From: Paraburkholderia humisilvae
GTDB lineage: Bacteria > Pseudomonadota > Gammaproteobacteria > Burkholderiales > Burkholderiaceae
Reading direction: 5' to 3'
Assembly: GCF_902859855.1 (NCBI RefSeq)
Contig: NZ_CADIKH010000014.1
Coordinates: 1 to 64,000, forward strand
Length of the DNA: 64,000 bases
The translations under genes were made by a program, and so were the position numbers. Shown here piece after piece: positions 55,361 to 64,000 of the stretch (positions within the stretch are counted from its first letter, which is position 1; each line of letters opens with the position of its first letter). A model generated the notes under the pieces. That model did no database searches and was not told where the DNA came from. It was given only the letters and a program-made list of their open reading frames with translations.

Positions 55361-55750
55361 ATGTCAACCACAACCCACCGCTCGCCGCCAAGCGCCGCGC
55401 GGCGCAGATGGCTTACCCTCGCCGGCACGGCCGTCGCGCTCGCGGCGATGTCGCACATCCCGGCGCGCGCAGCCGCGCCGCGCGTGATCCAGGTGCACGC
55501 GAGGCGCTTCGTGTTTACGCCGAATCAGATCAAACTCGCGCCGCATGAATCGGTGGTGTTCGAACTGACCTCGGAAGACATCACGATGGGCTTCTCGATT
55601 CCGCAATACGGCGTGCGTGCCGATGTGCCGCCGGGACCGCCGGTACGGGTCGCGGCGCAAGCGGGCGACGCCGGCACGGTCGAATTCCTGTGCGACATCT
55701 TCTGCGGATCGGGGCACGAAACGATGAACGGCGCGCTGATCGTCGGATGA
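55361..55750 (+). CDS. CuA-like cupredoxin-domain protein
   Basis: Periplasmic copper protein with the fold of cytochrome c oxidase subunit II, 129 residues. A signal segment (about 12-38, with an RRRW start) precedes the cupredoxin domain. The CuA loop CDIFCGSGHETM supplies Cys111, Cys115, His119 and Met122. The first CuA histidine, normally in V-I-H-x-F, is Met76 here (DITMGFSIP), so the site should be altered CuA or a mononuclear centre. Co-transcribed with the phosphoesterase. It could be an electron carrier or a copper-binding stress protein. Confidence 0.9.
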   Translation: MSTTTHRSPPSAARRRWLTLAGTAVALAAMSHIPARAAAPRVIQVHARRFVFTPNQIKLAPHESVVFELTSEDITMGFSIPQYGVRADVPPGPPVRVAAQAGDAGTVEFLCDIFCGSGHETMNGALIVG

Positions 55751-55868
55751 AACCGTGCGCGGCAGATGGGAGCCGCACACTCGGCGGGCGCGAATCGGCC
55801 TCCACCGCGCCCGCGATTCACCTTCAATCTGCCCTTCAGGCCGCCTGCAACCCGCTCGCTCCGCGCGG

Positions 55869-56780
55869 CTAGGCGTCGCCCGCCCAGTATCCGGGCCGCG
55901 CGTACACCACCTTCAGATAATCGATGAAATAGCGCACCTTGGCCGGCACGAAGCGCTGCTGCGGATACACCGCAAGGATGTCGTAATCGGGCAGCGCGTA
56001 GTCGTCGAGCACGGTTTCGAGTTCGCCGCGCGCGATCTGTTGCTGCACTTCCCACGTCGAGCGCCAGCCAAGCCCGAGCCCTTCCGATACCCAGCGGTGC
56101 AACAGCTCGCCGTCGTTGCAGTCGAGCGTGCCGCCGACGCGCACCGTCACAAGCTTGCCGTTGCGCCGGAAATACCAGCCGCGGTTTTGCCCGCCTTGCA
56201 GATTGAATGCGAGGCAATTGTGCGCAGGCAGGTCTTCGAGCGTCTTCGGCCGGCCGTGCCTGTTGAAGTACGCGGGCGTGCCGCAGACGACGCGCGAATT
56301 CGACGCGAGCTTGACCGCGACGAAGTTCGGATCGACCGCGCCACCGATGCGGATCGACAGGTCGTACCCCTCGCGCACGAGGTCGACGACCCGGTCGGTC
56401 AGATTGAACGACACCTGCAATTCCGGCTTGTCGGCCAGAAAGACCGGTGCGAGCGGCGCCACATGCTTGCGGCCGAACGCCGCCGGCGCCGACACGATCA
56501 GATGGCCGCTCACCGCGCGATGCCCGGCGCTCAGCTCGTTTTCCGCCTGATCCCATTCGGACAACAGTCCGCGGCAACGCTCCAGAAACGACGCGCCCTC
56601 TTCGCTGACGACCAGACGCCGCGTCGACCGGTACATCAGCTTCACGCCGAGCCGCTTTTCGAGCGCGTCGATGCGCCGCCCGAGGATCACCGGCGACACC
56701 CCCTCCTCGAGCGCCGCAGCGGCGAGGCTGCCGGCATCCGCGACGCGCACGAAGGTTTCGATCTGTTTGAAGCGGTCCAT
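55869..56780 (-). CDS. LysR family transcriptional regulator of the glyoxylate operon
   Basis: LTTR of 303 residues. The winged helix-turn-helix starts MDRFKQIETFVRVADAGSLA; the long linker helix and two Rossmann-like effector lobes follow (GHLIVSAPAAFGRKHVAPL, then LTDRVVDLVREGYDLSIRIG). Divergent from gcl-hyi-glxR, which LTTRs usually control from this position, so it is the likely activator. A 17-bp perfect dyad sits in the shared spacer. The effector is unknown; a glyoxylate-path metabolite is the obvious guess. Confidence 0.93.
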   Translation of the reverse strand: MDRFKQIETFVRVADAGSLAAAALEEGVSPVILGRRIDALEKRLGVKLMYRSTRRLVVSEEGASFLERCRGLLSEWDQAENELSAGHRAVSGHLIVSAPAAFGRKHVAPLAPVFLADKPELQVSFNLTDRVVDLVREGYDLSIRIGGAVDPNFVAVKLASNSRVVCGTPAYFNRHGRPKTLEDLPAHNCLAFNLQGGQNRGWYFRRNGKLVTVRVGGTLDCNDGELLHRWVSEGLGLGWRSTWEVQQQIARGELETVLDDYALPDYDILAVYPQQRFVPAKVRYFIDYLKVVYARPGYWAGDA

Positions 56781-56987
56781 CTTCGTCTCCGTTGTCGAAT
56801 CGGCGATGTCGAATCGGCGTTATACCGGTTACCGCGCACGGCGCAGCGCCACGACCCGAAGCGGCAATCCAGCGCCGACGGGACTTGCGCCGCGCATCGA
56901 TCAGCGCCCGCCTGTTAGCGCTACGCTGATTGCTCGCCATACCCACCGCGATGCCCGTGCCGCCAGCCTGCCCCTCATCCGGCAATT

Positions 56988-57004
56988 CGATACTTTTTGT
57001 ATCG
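56988..57004. promoter_or_regulatory. Probable LysR operator between the LTTR gene and gcl
   Basis: CGATAC-TTTTT-GTATCG, perfect 6-bp arms, in the AT-rich part of the 325-base divergent spacer. The placement just upstream of the candidate gcl promoter (57027-57055) fits an LTTR recognition site. Confidence 0.55.
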
Positions 57005-57026
57005 GAATAAACGACCCGGACTGATC

Positions 57027-57055
57027 TTATCAAACCTTTGGTGCAGACCTAAAGT
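57027..57055 (+). promoter_or_regulatory. Candidate gcl promoter
   Basis: TTATCA (57027-57032), 17 bases, TAAAGT (57050-57055). Each box is 4 of 6 to sigma-70, as expected of an activator-dependent promoter. The TSS would be about 45 bases before the gcl ATG. The rest of the spacer (56781-56987) shows nothing I can name. Confidence 0.4.
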
Positions 57056-57105
57056 GCGAACAACGCCCCCTTTCCCACATTCGCAGTACACCCCAGGAGA
57101 CATTC

Positions 57106-58890
57106 ATGGCCAAGATGAGAGCCGTCGACGCAGCCGTACTCGTGCTCGAAAAGGAAGGTATCGACACCGCGTTCGGTGTGCCGGGCGCCGCGATCAATCC
57201 GTTCTATTCGGCCATGCGCAAAGCGGGCAACATCAGCCACGTGCTCGCCCGCCACGTCGAAGGCGCGTCGCATATGGCCGAAGGCTATACACGGGCTGCC
57301 CCGGGCAATATCGGCGTGTGTATCGGCACGTCAGGCCCCGCCGGCACCGACATGATCACCGGCCTCTATTCGGCATCCGCCGACTCGATCCCGATTCTCG
57401 CGATCACCGGCCAGGCACCGCGCGCGCGGCTCTATAAGGAAGACTTCCAGGCGGTCGACATCGAATCGATTGCCAAGCCGGTCACCAAATGGGCCGTCAC
57501 GGTGCGCGAGCCGGCGCTCGTGCCACGCGTGTTCCAGCAGGCCTTTCACCTGATGCGTTCAGGCCGTCCGGGTCCGGTGCTGGTCGACCTGCCGATCGAC
57601 GTGCAACTGGCCGAAATCGAATTCGACATCGCGACCTACGAACCGCTGCCGGTCTACAAGCCGAAAGCGAGTCGCGTACAGATCGAAGCCGCGCTGACGA
57701 TGCTGAACAACGCGGCGAAGCCGCTGATCGTGTCGGGCGGTGGCGTGATCAATGCGGCGGCTGAAGACCTGCTCGTGCAATTCGCCGAAACGCTCGGCGT
57801 GCCGGTGATTCCGACGCTGATGTCGTGGGGTGCGATTCCCGATGACCATCCGCTGATGGCCGGCATGGTCGGTTTGCAGACGTCGCACCGCTACGGCAAT
57901 GCGACGATGCTCGCGTCGGACTTCGTGCTTGGCATCGGCAACCGCTGGGCGAACCGCCACACCGGCAGCATCGACGTTTACACCAAGGGCCGTAAGTTCG
58001 TGCATGTGGACATCGAGCCGACGCAGATCGGCCGTGTCTTCGGGCCGGATCTGGGCATCGTGTCGGATGCCAGGGCCGCGCTCGAACTGTTCGTCGAAGT
58101 CGCGAAGGAATGGAAAGCGGCGGGCAAGCTGAAGAATCGCGGCGCGTGGGTTGAAGAATGCCAGGAGCGCAAGCGCACGATGCTGCGCAAGACCCACTTC
58201 GACAACGTGCCGGTCAAGCCGCAGCGCGTCTACGAAGAGATGAACAAGGTGTTCGGCCGCGATACCTGTTATGTCAGCACGATCGGCCTGTCGCAGATTG
58301 CCGCCGCGCAGTTCCTGCATGTGTTCAAGGCGCGCAACTGGATCAACTGCGGCCAGGCAGGCCCGCTCGGCTGGACCATTCCGGCTGCGCTCGGTGTGCG
58401 CGCCGCGGACCCGCAACGGCCGATCGTCGCGCTGTCCGGCGACTATGACTTCCAGTTCATGATCGAAGAGCTCGCGGCGGGTGCGCAGTTCAAGCTGCCG
58501 TATGTGCATGTGGTGGTGAACAACTCGTACCTGGGTCTGATCCGCCAGGCGCAGCGCGCATTCGACATGGACTACTGCGTGCAACTCGCATTCGACAATA
58601 TCAATGCGCCGGAAATCGAAGGCTACGGCGTCGACCATGTCGCGGTGGCCGAAGGCCTCGGCTGCAAGGCGCTGCGCGTATTCAAGCCGGAAGAGATCGC
58701 ACCGGCGCTGAAGAAAGCGCAGTCGATGCTCTCCGAGTTCAACGTGCCGGTGGTCGTCGAAGTAATTCTGGAACGCGTGACCAACATTTCGATGGGCGCC
58801 GAAATCGACGCGATCAACGAGTTCGAAGAACTGGCGGCCTCGCATCAGGACGCGCCGACTTCGATCAGTGCACTCAGCGCGCTCGATTGA
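57106..58890 (+). CDS. gcl: Glyoxylate carboligase
   Basis: Thiamine-diphosphate enzyme that joins two glyoxylates to tartronate semialdehyde and CO2. 594 residues, as in E. coli (593). It starts MAKMRAVDAAVLVLEKEGID. The cofactor region GVPGAAINPFYSAM lacks the usual ThDP glutamate, as is characteristic of Gcl. The GDYDFQFMIEEL and NNSYLGLIRQAQRAF blocks form the diphosphate/Mg site. An AGGAGA ribosome site precedes the ATG. First gene of gcl-hyi-glxR. Confidence 0.98.
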   Translation: MAKMRAVDAAVLVLEKEGIDTAFGVPGAAINPFYSAMRKAGNISHVLARHVEGASHMAEGYTRAAPGNIGVCIGTSGPAGTDMITGLYSASADSIPILAITGQAPRARLYKEDFQAVDIESIAKPVTKWAVTVREPALVPRVFQQAFHLMRSGRPGPVLVDLPIDVQLAEIEFDIATYEPLPVYKPKASRVQIEAALTMLNNAAKPLIVSGGGVINAAAEDLLVQFAETLGVPVIPTLMSWGAIPDDHPLMAGMVGLQTSHRYGNATMLASDFVLGIGNRWANRHTGSIDVYTKGRKFVHVDIEPTQIGRVFGPDLGIVSDARAALELFVEVAKEWKAAGKLKNRGAWVEECQERKRTMLRKTHFDNVPVKPQRVYEEMNKVFGRDTCYVSTIGLSQIAAAQFLHVFKARNWINCGQAGPLGWTIPAALGVRAADPQRPIVALSGDYDFQFMIEELAAGAQFKLPYVHVVVNNSYLGLIRQAQRAFDMDYCVQLAFDNINAPEIEGYGVDHVAVAEGLGCKALRVFKPEEIAPALKKAQSMLSEFNVPVVVEVILERVTNISMGAEIDAINEFEELAASHQDAPTSISALSALD

Positions 58891-59035
58891 ACACCGTTGA
58901 GGCGGCGCGGCGCGCGGTCGCCGGCGCCCGTCACGCTGCGTTTATCCGTTGCTTCCTTTTTTGCAGAGCTTGTCCGGGCGGCTTGCGAAAGCCATCCGGA
59001 AGGACGCTGTCCACCTGACCGACCCGAGAGAAACA

Positions 59036-59839
59036 ATGCCTCAATTCGCTGCAAATCTCACGATGCTGTTCAACGACGTCCCGTTCCTCGAGCGCTTTGC
59101 CGCCGCGGCTAGCGCGGGCTTCGATGCCGTCGAATTTCTGTTTCCGTATCCGTACCAGCCCGCCGAGCTTGCAGAGCGTCTGCAGCAAAATCGCCTGAAG
59201 CTGGTGCTGCACAATCTGCCGGCCGGTAACTGGGAAGCCGGTGAACGCGGGATCGCGTGCCTGCCGGATCGGGTTGGCGAATTCCAGGAAGGCGTAGGCC
59301 GCGCAATCGAATACGCGAAAGCGCTCAAGGTGCCTCAACTGAATTGCCTCGTGGGCATTCCGACTGCTGGAGTCGACGCGGACAAGGCGCGCACGACGAT
59401 CGTCGGCAACCTGCGTTTTGCCGCCGCCGCGTTGAAGAACGAAGGCATCCGTCTGCTCATCGAGCCGTGCAACTCGTACGATATTCCCGGCTTTGCGCTG
59501 AACCGCTCCGCCGACGCGCTCGACGTGATCCGCGCAGTGGGCTCGGACAACCTGTTCCTGCAATACGACATCTATCACATGCAGCGGATGGAAGGCGAAC
59601 TCGCCGCGACGATCAAAAAGAACTTCGCCTCGATCGCGCACATCCAGCTAGCCGACAATCCCGGCCGCAATGAACCCGGCACCGGCGAAATCAACTATCC
59701 GTTCCTGTTCGACCTGCTCGATTCGCTCGGCTATACGGGCTTTATCGGCTGCGAGTACAAGCCGCGCACGACGACCACAGAAGGTCTCGGCTGGTTTCAG
59801 AACGCAAAGACGAAAAAAGTTGCAAACGCAACCGCATAA
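59036..59839 (+). CDS. hyi: Hydroxypyruvate isomerase
   Basis: TIM-barrel isomerase interconverting hydroxypyruvate and tartronate semialdehyde. 267 residues from ATG 59036 (MPQFAANLTMLFNDVPFLER). Metal and active-site residues lie in LLIEPCNSYDIPGF, LQYDIYHMQRMEGEL, HIQLADNPGRNEPGTGEINY and IGCEYKPRTTT. Second gene of the operon, 145 bases after gcl. Confidence 0.96.
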   Translation: MPQFAANLTMLFNDVPFLERFAAAASAGFDAVEFLFPYPYQPAELAERLQQNRLKLVLHNLPAGNWEAGERGIACLPDRVGEFQEGVGRAIEYAKALKVPQLNCLVGIPTAGVDADKARTTIVGNLRFAAAALKNEGIRLLIEPCNSYDIPGFALNRSADALDVIRAVGSDNLFLQYDIYHMQRMEGELAATIKKNFASIAHIQLADNPGRNEPGTGEINYPFLFDLLDSLGYTGFIGCEYKPRTTTTEGLGWFQNAKTKKVANATA

Positions 59840-59912
59840 GCGCGACGGCGCCCGGCGCGCCGGCAACGGCAAGCGCATCAATTTTTTCTGGATTCCACTG
59901 GAGAGTATGTAA

Positions 59913-60821
59913 ATGGCAAAGATCGGCTTTATTGGCCTTGGCATCATGGGCTCGCATATGGCGCGCAACCTTCTGAAAGGCGGCCACACGCTGATCGTGA
60001 ACGGCGCGTACCCGGTGCCGGACGATCTGACCCAAACCGCGACCGTGGTCAAAAATTCGACTGCCGTCGCGCAAGCGGCGGAGATCGTCGTGGTCATGGT
60101 GCCGGATACGCCGGACGTCGCGAACGTGCTGTTTGCCGATGACGGCGTAGCCGCAGGCCTGAGCAAGGGCAAACTGGTAATCGACATGAGCTCGATTTCG
60201 CCGCTCGAAACACAGGCATTTGCGAAGAAGATCAACGAGCTCGGCTGCGATTATCTTGACGCGCCGGTGTCCGGTGGCGAAATCGGCGCGCGCGATGCGA
60301 CGCTGACGATCATGGTCGGCGGTCCGCAGAAAGCGTTCGATCTCGCGAAGCCGCTCTTCGATCTGATGGGCAAAAACATTTCGCTGATCGGCGATAACGG
60401 TGCGGGCCAGACCTGCAAGGTCGCCAACCAGATCATCGTCGCATTGAATATCGAAGCGGTTGCCGAAGCGCTGCTGTTCGCCGCGCGCTCGGGCGCCGAT
60501 CCGGAACGGGTGCGCCGCGCGCTGATGGGCGGCTTTGCCGCATCGCGGATTCTCGAAGTGCACGGCGAGCGGATGACGAAGCGCACGTTCAATCCGGGTT
60601 TCCGCATCGAACTGCACCAGAAGGACCTGAACCTCGCACTCGATGGCGCGCGCAAGCTCGGCATCGCGCTGCCGCACACCGCCAGCGCGCAGCAACTGTT
60701 CAGCGTGTGCGCGGCGAATGGCGGCAAGGCGTGGGATCACTCGGCGATGGTTCGAGCGCTCGAGATCATGGCGAACTTCGAGGTCGCGCAGGCGCCCGCC
60801 AGCGACGCGAAGGCGGCCTAG
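59913..60821 (+). CDS. glxR: 2-hydroxy-3-oxopropionate (tartronate semialdehyde) reductase
   Basis: NAD(P)H-dependent beta-hydroxyacid dehydrogenase reducing tartronate semialdehyde to glycerate. 302 residues. Nucleotide site IGFIGLGIMGSHMARNLLKG; substrate site DAPVSGGEIGARDATLTIMV; catalytic lysine in GAGQTCKVANQIIVALN. It completes the glyoxylate-to-glycerate route with gcl and hyi, 73 bases after hyi. The related name garR would apply to the galactarate-linked isoenzyme. Confidence 0.96.
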   Translation: MAKIGFIGLGIMGSHMARNLLKGGHTLIVNGAYPVPDDLTQTATVVKNSTAVAQAAEIVVVMVPDTPDVANVLFADDGVAAGLSKGKLVIDMSSISPLETQAFAKKINELGCDYLDAPVSGGEIGARDATLTIMVGGPQKAFDLAKPLFDLMGKNISLIGDNGAGQTCKVANQIIVALNIEAVAEALLFAARSGADPERVRRALMGGFAASRILEVHGERMTKRTFNPGFRIELHQKDLNLALDGARKLGIALPHTASAQQLFSVCAANGGKAWDHSAMVRALEIMANFEVAQAPASDAKAA

Positions 60822-61095
60822 CCCCCGTCGCCCGGCACAGCCAACCACGCCAGACTCGGGCTGCCGCGCAGGCGTCGCGACAGCCCACAAGTGGGGCGTC
60901 CGGTTCGAAGCGCGCAACGCGACGGACTGGACAAATCGGGCCGCTCTGGGCTGAGGGCGGCTAGTGGGGTCCGCAGCGGCACCCGGCGGCGACGGGGAAG
61001 CCTTGGTCGGTCAGACGCCGTCGTCGGGTGTCCGCCTGTCGGATCGCATCACGCGCGTGCCACGCGCGCCACCGCTTGTGCCACGCGAGGGCAAC

Positions 61096-62700
61096 CTAGC
61101 ACGGCGCATAGCGTCCCGGTTGGAAAATCCTCAACAGATAGTCTCTGACGGACGGGTCAAAGTCCGGCCGCTCGATCGTATCGAGCACACGGGTCAGCGA
61201 CGCGAAGCGGAATTCGACCGGATACGTCTGGTCGACATAGTCCTGCAAATCCTTGCGTGTCTGGAACGGCGTGAAATCGACGACGCACGAACCGGCGTGC
61301 TGGCTCGCGATACGCGACTTCAGGTCGGCGACCGTATCCGGAATGCCATAAGGCGCCGACAATACATTGACGATCGCCTTGCCCTTCGGATAGTAGAGAC
61401 CATAGAACCCGTCCACCATCGGCGACACATCGGGCAGCTGCAAGGTCACGATCACGTCCGCATTCGTCCCTTCACTCTGATAGCGGGTCAGCGCCTGCGA
61501 CGGAAAGATGTAGTTGCCCGACAACGCCTCTTTCAGCTGGAACGGCAGCAACCCATCTTGCGCGACGAGCAGGATAAGCCCGCCATAGAGCGCGAGCGGC
61601 ACAGCCGGAAACGTACGTGCCCTCGCACGGGTCATCATCCCGATCCATGCGGCTGCAACGAAGGTCAGGCCGTAGCTGACGGTGCGCGGCGAATACAGGT
61701 CATATTGCGTTTGCGTACGCAGATAGAACGCCAGCAGCAAAAAGCCGAGGCCCGCGACCATCAGCAGCCGGCACGCGCGCACATCATTACCGCCACGAGC
61801 CGCACTGCCCGGCTGTGAAGGCCACGACCAGTGTTTTCTGGCCAGCCACAGGAACAGCACAGCGGCCACGCCAAACCAGACACCTTCTTTCGCCAGCTGG
61901 AGAATGAATTTGAATGTCAGGAAGCCGAACGTTTCAGGCGCCGGAATACGTGCGATGCCTGTGCCGAAGCCGGTCGTGTGGACATTGAATGACTGATACG
62001 CGATAAAGAAGACTGCGGAGACGACAAATGCCGGCAACGCGAAGAGCGCGGTTTTTCTGCCATACGCGAGCCACGCGCCGATAAAAATGGCCGCCGCGAA
62101 CGGCGCAAAGAAGTAACGCGCGGAACAGCCGATCATCAGGAACATCGCCAGCAGGAACACATTCCAGTACCGCTGTTCGCTTCGATGGAGTCGCGAAATC
62201 GCATACACGGCGCCGCAGAATGCGAACAGAAAAAGATTTTCAGACCACGTGTATTGATACAGCCCGAACGACAGCGGGTTGATGATGACCAGCGCAGGAA
62301 CGAGCACATTGCGGAAGGAGTTCATCAGCAACCAGAACCCACCGAACGCGAGCATCAGGTTGGTCGCCTTGCTGCTCAGGATCAGGTCCGCAATTTCGTG
62401 TGACGGCGCCGTCAATGCAATCGCAAGCGGATAGCCGCATGGGAAGATCGCGAAATACGAGCCGTCGACCGTGCATCCGTCACCCTGAAGAATCGATTGG
62501 GCGAGGTGCAGATAATTCCACGAATCGACCGTCAGGAAGCCAAATGCGCAGGCCGCGAGCGCGCCCGCCGCAAGCACGAAAAAGATGGCCAGAAAATACG
62601 CGAATCTCGTTGAAGTCCAACTGCTCGCGGTGGCCCGCTGCCGTTCCTGTCGCGCGGGCATCGCCCCCGCGGACTCCATCCCGGTGGACGTGGGAGGCAT
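61096..62700 (-). CDS. GT-C-like polytopic membrane protein
   Basis: Probable membrane glycosyltransferase of unknown substrate. ATG 62700 gives 534 residues (MPPTSTGMESAG); the frame is open to 62850, so the start is uncertain. After the first helix (FAYFLAIFFVLAAGALAACA) the loop TVDSWNYLHLAQSILQGDGC carries the Asp of GT-C proteins (D-S-x-x-Y). About ten further hydrophobic segments and a soluble C-terminal part with DVIVTLQLPDVSP follow. No close family is recognised. It is upstream of no obvious partner; the UbiA gene on the same strand lies before it. Confidence 0.72.
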   Translation of the reverse strand: MPPTSTGMESAGAMPARQERQRATASSWTSTRFAYFLAIFFVLAAGALAACAFGFLTVDSWNYLHLAQSILQGDGCTVDGSYFAIFPCGYPLAIALTAPSHEIADLILSSKATNLMLAFGGFWLLMNSFRNVLVPALVIINPLSFGLYQYTWSENLFLFAFCGAVYAISRLHRSEQRYWNVFLLAMFLMIGCSARYFFAPFAAAIFIGAWLAYGRKTALFALPAFVVSAVFFIAYQSFNVHTTGFGTGIARIPAPETFGFLTFKFILQLAKEGVWFGVAAVLFLWLARKHWSWPSQPGSAARGGNDVRACRLLMVAGLGFLLLAFYLRTQTQYDLYSPRTVSYGLTFVAAAWIGMMTRARARTFPAVPLALYGGLILLVAQDGLLPFQLKEALSGNYIFPSQALTRYQSEGTNADVIVTLQLPDVSPMVDGFYGLYYPKGKAIVNVLSAPYGIPDTVADLKSRIASQHAGSCVVDFTPFQTRKDLQDYVDQTYPVEFRFASLTRVLDTIERPDFDPSVRDYLLRIFQPGRYAPC

Positions 62701-63021
62701 GATGGTCGGTCCCTGCAAGCCTCCCGACACCCACCGACATAACTGAGCCGCTAGCATCTTCGCATGTCCTCCAACAGCGCAACAGGCCTCGTGCGACGGC
62801 TGCTGCACGAGCCGTCGCATCGATCGGGATAGCCGCACAATGCGGCTCATGGTCAGTCAAGGGGATGCACCGCCGCGCGATGCTGCGAGCGGGCAATATC
62901 GAACCATCGCGGCCGTCACCGGTGTTATTCCGGCGCCGCGACTCCCCCCGCCAGTGTTGCGGGCGCTGTGCGCTCCGCTGTGTCACCGCTGCTCACTGCT
63001 GTATAACACCTGTGTACCCGC
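62701..63021. other. Spacer between the GT-C-like gene and the UbiA gene
   Basis: 321 bases with no clear gene; if the GT-C-like gene starts at 62850, the first half is coding. No terminator for the UbiA gene is evident. Confidence 0.4.
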
Positions 63022-64000
63022 TTAGATCGCGAGCACCACGCTGATCGCGCACAGCCCGATCACCGCACCGCTCACGCGGTCCTTGAACGTGAACACGATC
63101 GGGTCGTCATGCATCTGCCCTCGAAACGCAAACATCCAGATCCGGCTGACCCAGTAAAGCGTCAGCGCGAACACCGCCCACAGCAATTGAGGATGCCGGT
63201 ACAACTGCGACATTTCCGGCGAATTCAGATAAAGCGCCAGCACCAGCACCGCGAGATACGCCGACGACGTGCCGAACGAACGCAGAATCGACATGTCCTG
63301 CGTGATGTAGCCGCGCCCTGCCGCTTCCATCTTGCCCTGACGCAGGATGTTCTCGAGCTCGACGTAGCGCTTCACCATCGCGAGGCTCAGGAAAATCGGC
63401 ACGCAAAACAGGATCAGCCAGTACGACAGCGGGATATGCGTCGCCGCACCGCCCGCGATCACGCGCACCGTGTACAGGCACGCGAGCATGAAGACATCGA
63501 TCAGCGCCATGCGCTTCAGGCTGAACGAATACGCGACGGTCGCCGCCATATACGCGGCAAGCACCGCGCCGAAATGCCATGGCAGCAGCAACGCGAGCCC
63601 TGCGCCCGCGGCAAGCAGCAGCACGGTCATCACAATGCCGAACGACAGCGACAGGTTCCCCGACGCAAACGGGCGGCTGCACTTTCGTTCGTGGCGGCGA
63701 TCCGCGTCGAGGTCGAGCATGTCGTTGAGCAGGTACACCGACGATGCGCACAGACTGAACGACGCGAACGCGATGCAGGCGGCGAGCACCGCTTGCAGAT
63801 CGGTGAAACGGTGGGCGGTCAGCATCGGCACGAAAATCAGCACGTTCTTCACCCACTGGTGCACGCGCATCTCTTTGAGCACCAGCGGCACGATGCGGCG
63901 CTTGCTCTCGAAAAAGATAATCGCTTCATTGACCTTGCGCGCGGCCGCAGCGATATGCCGGTCGCCCACCACGATCGCCTGGCGCGCCCGCCGCCACACC
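63022..64000 (-). CDS. UbiA family prenyltransferase, decaprenyl-phosphate phosphoribosyltransferase-like (partial, N-terminus outside window)
   Basis: Polytopic membrane prenyltransferase. About 325 residues are visible and the frame is open at the right edge. The UbiA aspartate motifs are NDMLDLDADRRHERK (NDxxDxxxDxxH) and the second loop before YTVRVIAGGAA. The visible N-terminal part (WRRARQAIVVGDRHI) resembles the end of a HAD-like phosphatase domain, as in the fused HAD-UbiA proteins of proteobacterial cell-surface sugar clusters. About eight hydrophobic segments follow. Product class is secure; the substrate is inferred. Confidence 0.88.
   Translation of the reverse strand, partial: VWRRARQAIVVGDRHIAAAARKVNEAIIFFESKRRIVPLVLKEMRVHQWVKNVLIFVPMLTAHRFTDLQAVLAACIAFASFSLCASSVYLLNDMLDLDADRRHERKCSRPFASGNLSLSFGIVMTVLLLAAGAGLALLLPWHFGAVLAAYMAATVAYSFSLKRMALIDVFMLACLYTVRVIAGGAATHIPLSYWLILFCVPIFLSLAMVKRYVELENILRQGKMEAAGRGYITQDMSILRSFGTSSAYLAVLVLALYLNSPEMSQLYRHPQLLWAVFALTLYWVSRIWMFAFRGQMHDDPIVFTFKDRVSGAVIGLCAISVVLAI

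Overview
The window is a GC-rich chromosomal segment of a betaproteobacterium, most likely Burkholderia sensu lato (Burkholderia, Paraburkholderia or Mycetohabitans type). The support is gene content and order: dnaX-ffs-trxA-rho-rpmE2, rpsF-priB-rpsR-rplI-dnaB, a PriB primosome protein, the hom-thrC-moeA-moaD-moaE run, and a seven-gene Ara4N (arn) cluster with arnA split in two. The species call is inference. Nearly all of the window is housekeeping or metabolic. I see no insertion sequence, prophage, CRISPR array or tRNA.

Layout. 1-5.7 kb: dnaX (cut by the window edge), 4.5S SRP RNA, trxA, rho, mtfA, rpmE2. 6.2-10.4 kb: a GT-C-like membrane protein, a MATE exporter, and a MerR regulator with a carboxymuconolactone-decarboxylase-family gene. 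10.6-19.2 kb: a bacterial alpha-2-macroglobulin gene interrupted by one in-frame TAG, followed by pbpC. 19.4-21.4 kb: a ComEA-like protein, a YidB-like protein and an unrecognised coiled-coil protein. 21.6-25.7 kb: clpB, then an NsrR-type repressor divergent from a group III truncated haemoglobin, with a long perfect palindrome between them. 25.9-32.4 kb (minus strand): alaA-hom-thrC and moeA-moaD-moaE. 32.9-41.1 kb: a small Mth938-like protein and the lipid A Ara4N operon (arnT, SMR protein, arnB, arnC, arnA formyltransferase, arnA dehydrogenase, arnD). 41.2-46.5 kb: bcp, a PIN-PhoH protein, an NlpC/P60 lipoprotein and an atypical SDR. 46.6-52.3 kb (minus): DUF47-pit, dnaB with an intein, and the S6-PriB-S18-L9 operon. 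52.5-55.8 kb: an ECF sigma/anti-sigma pair divergent from a Tat-exported phosphoesterase and a CuA-like cupredoxin. 55.9-60.8 kb: a LysR regulator divergent from gcl-hyi-glxR. 61.1-64 kb: a GT-C-like membrane protein and a UbiA-type prenyltransferase (partial).

Main points of interest. (1) The dnaB P-loop is interrupted by a 347-residue intein that starts with Ala and carries the Trp/Cys/Thr triplet of class 3 inteins plus two LAGLIDADG motifs. (2) The ECF module has the same element, CGGGAATAAA-N12-CCGGT, on both strands of its divergent promoter; its cupredoxin has Met where CuA proteins normally have the first His, and its sigma factor has a roughly 100-residue low-complexity tail. (3) The A2M gene carries a single in-frame amber codon while the rest of the frame, including the CLEQ thioester, is intact. 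(4) Three regulatory sites can be read directly: an NsrR-type operator, a 19-bp-spacer MerR promoter and a Pho-box-like site in front of DUF47-pit.
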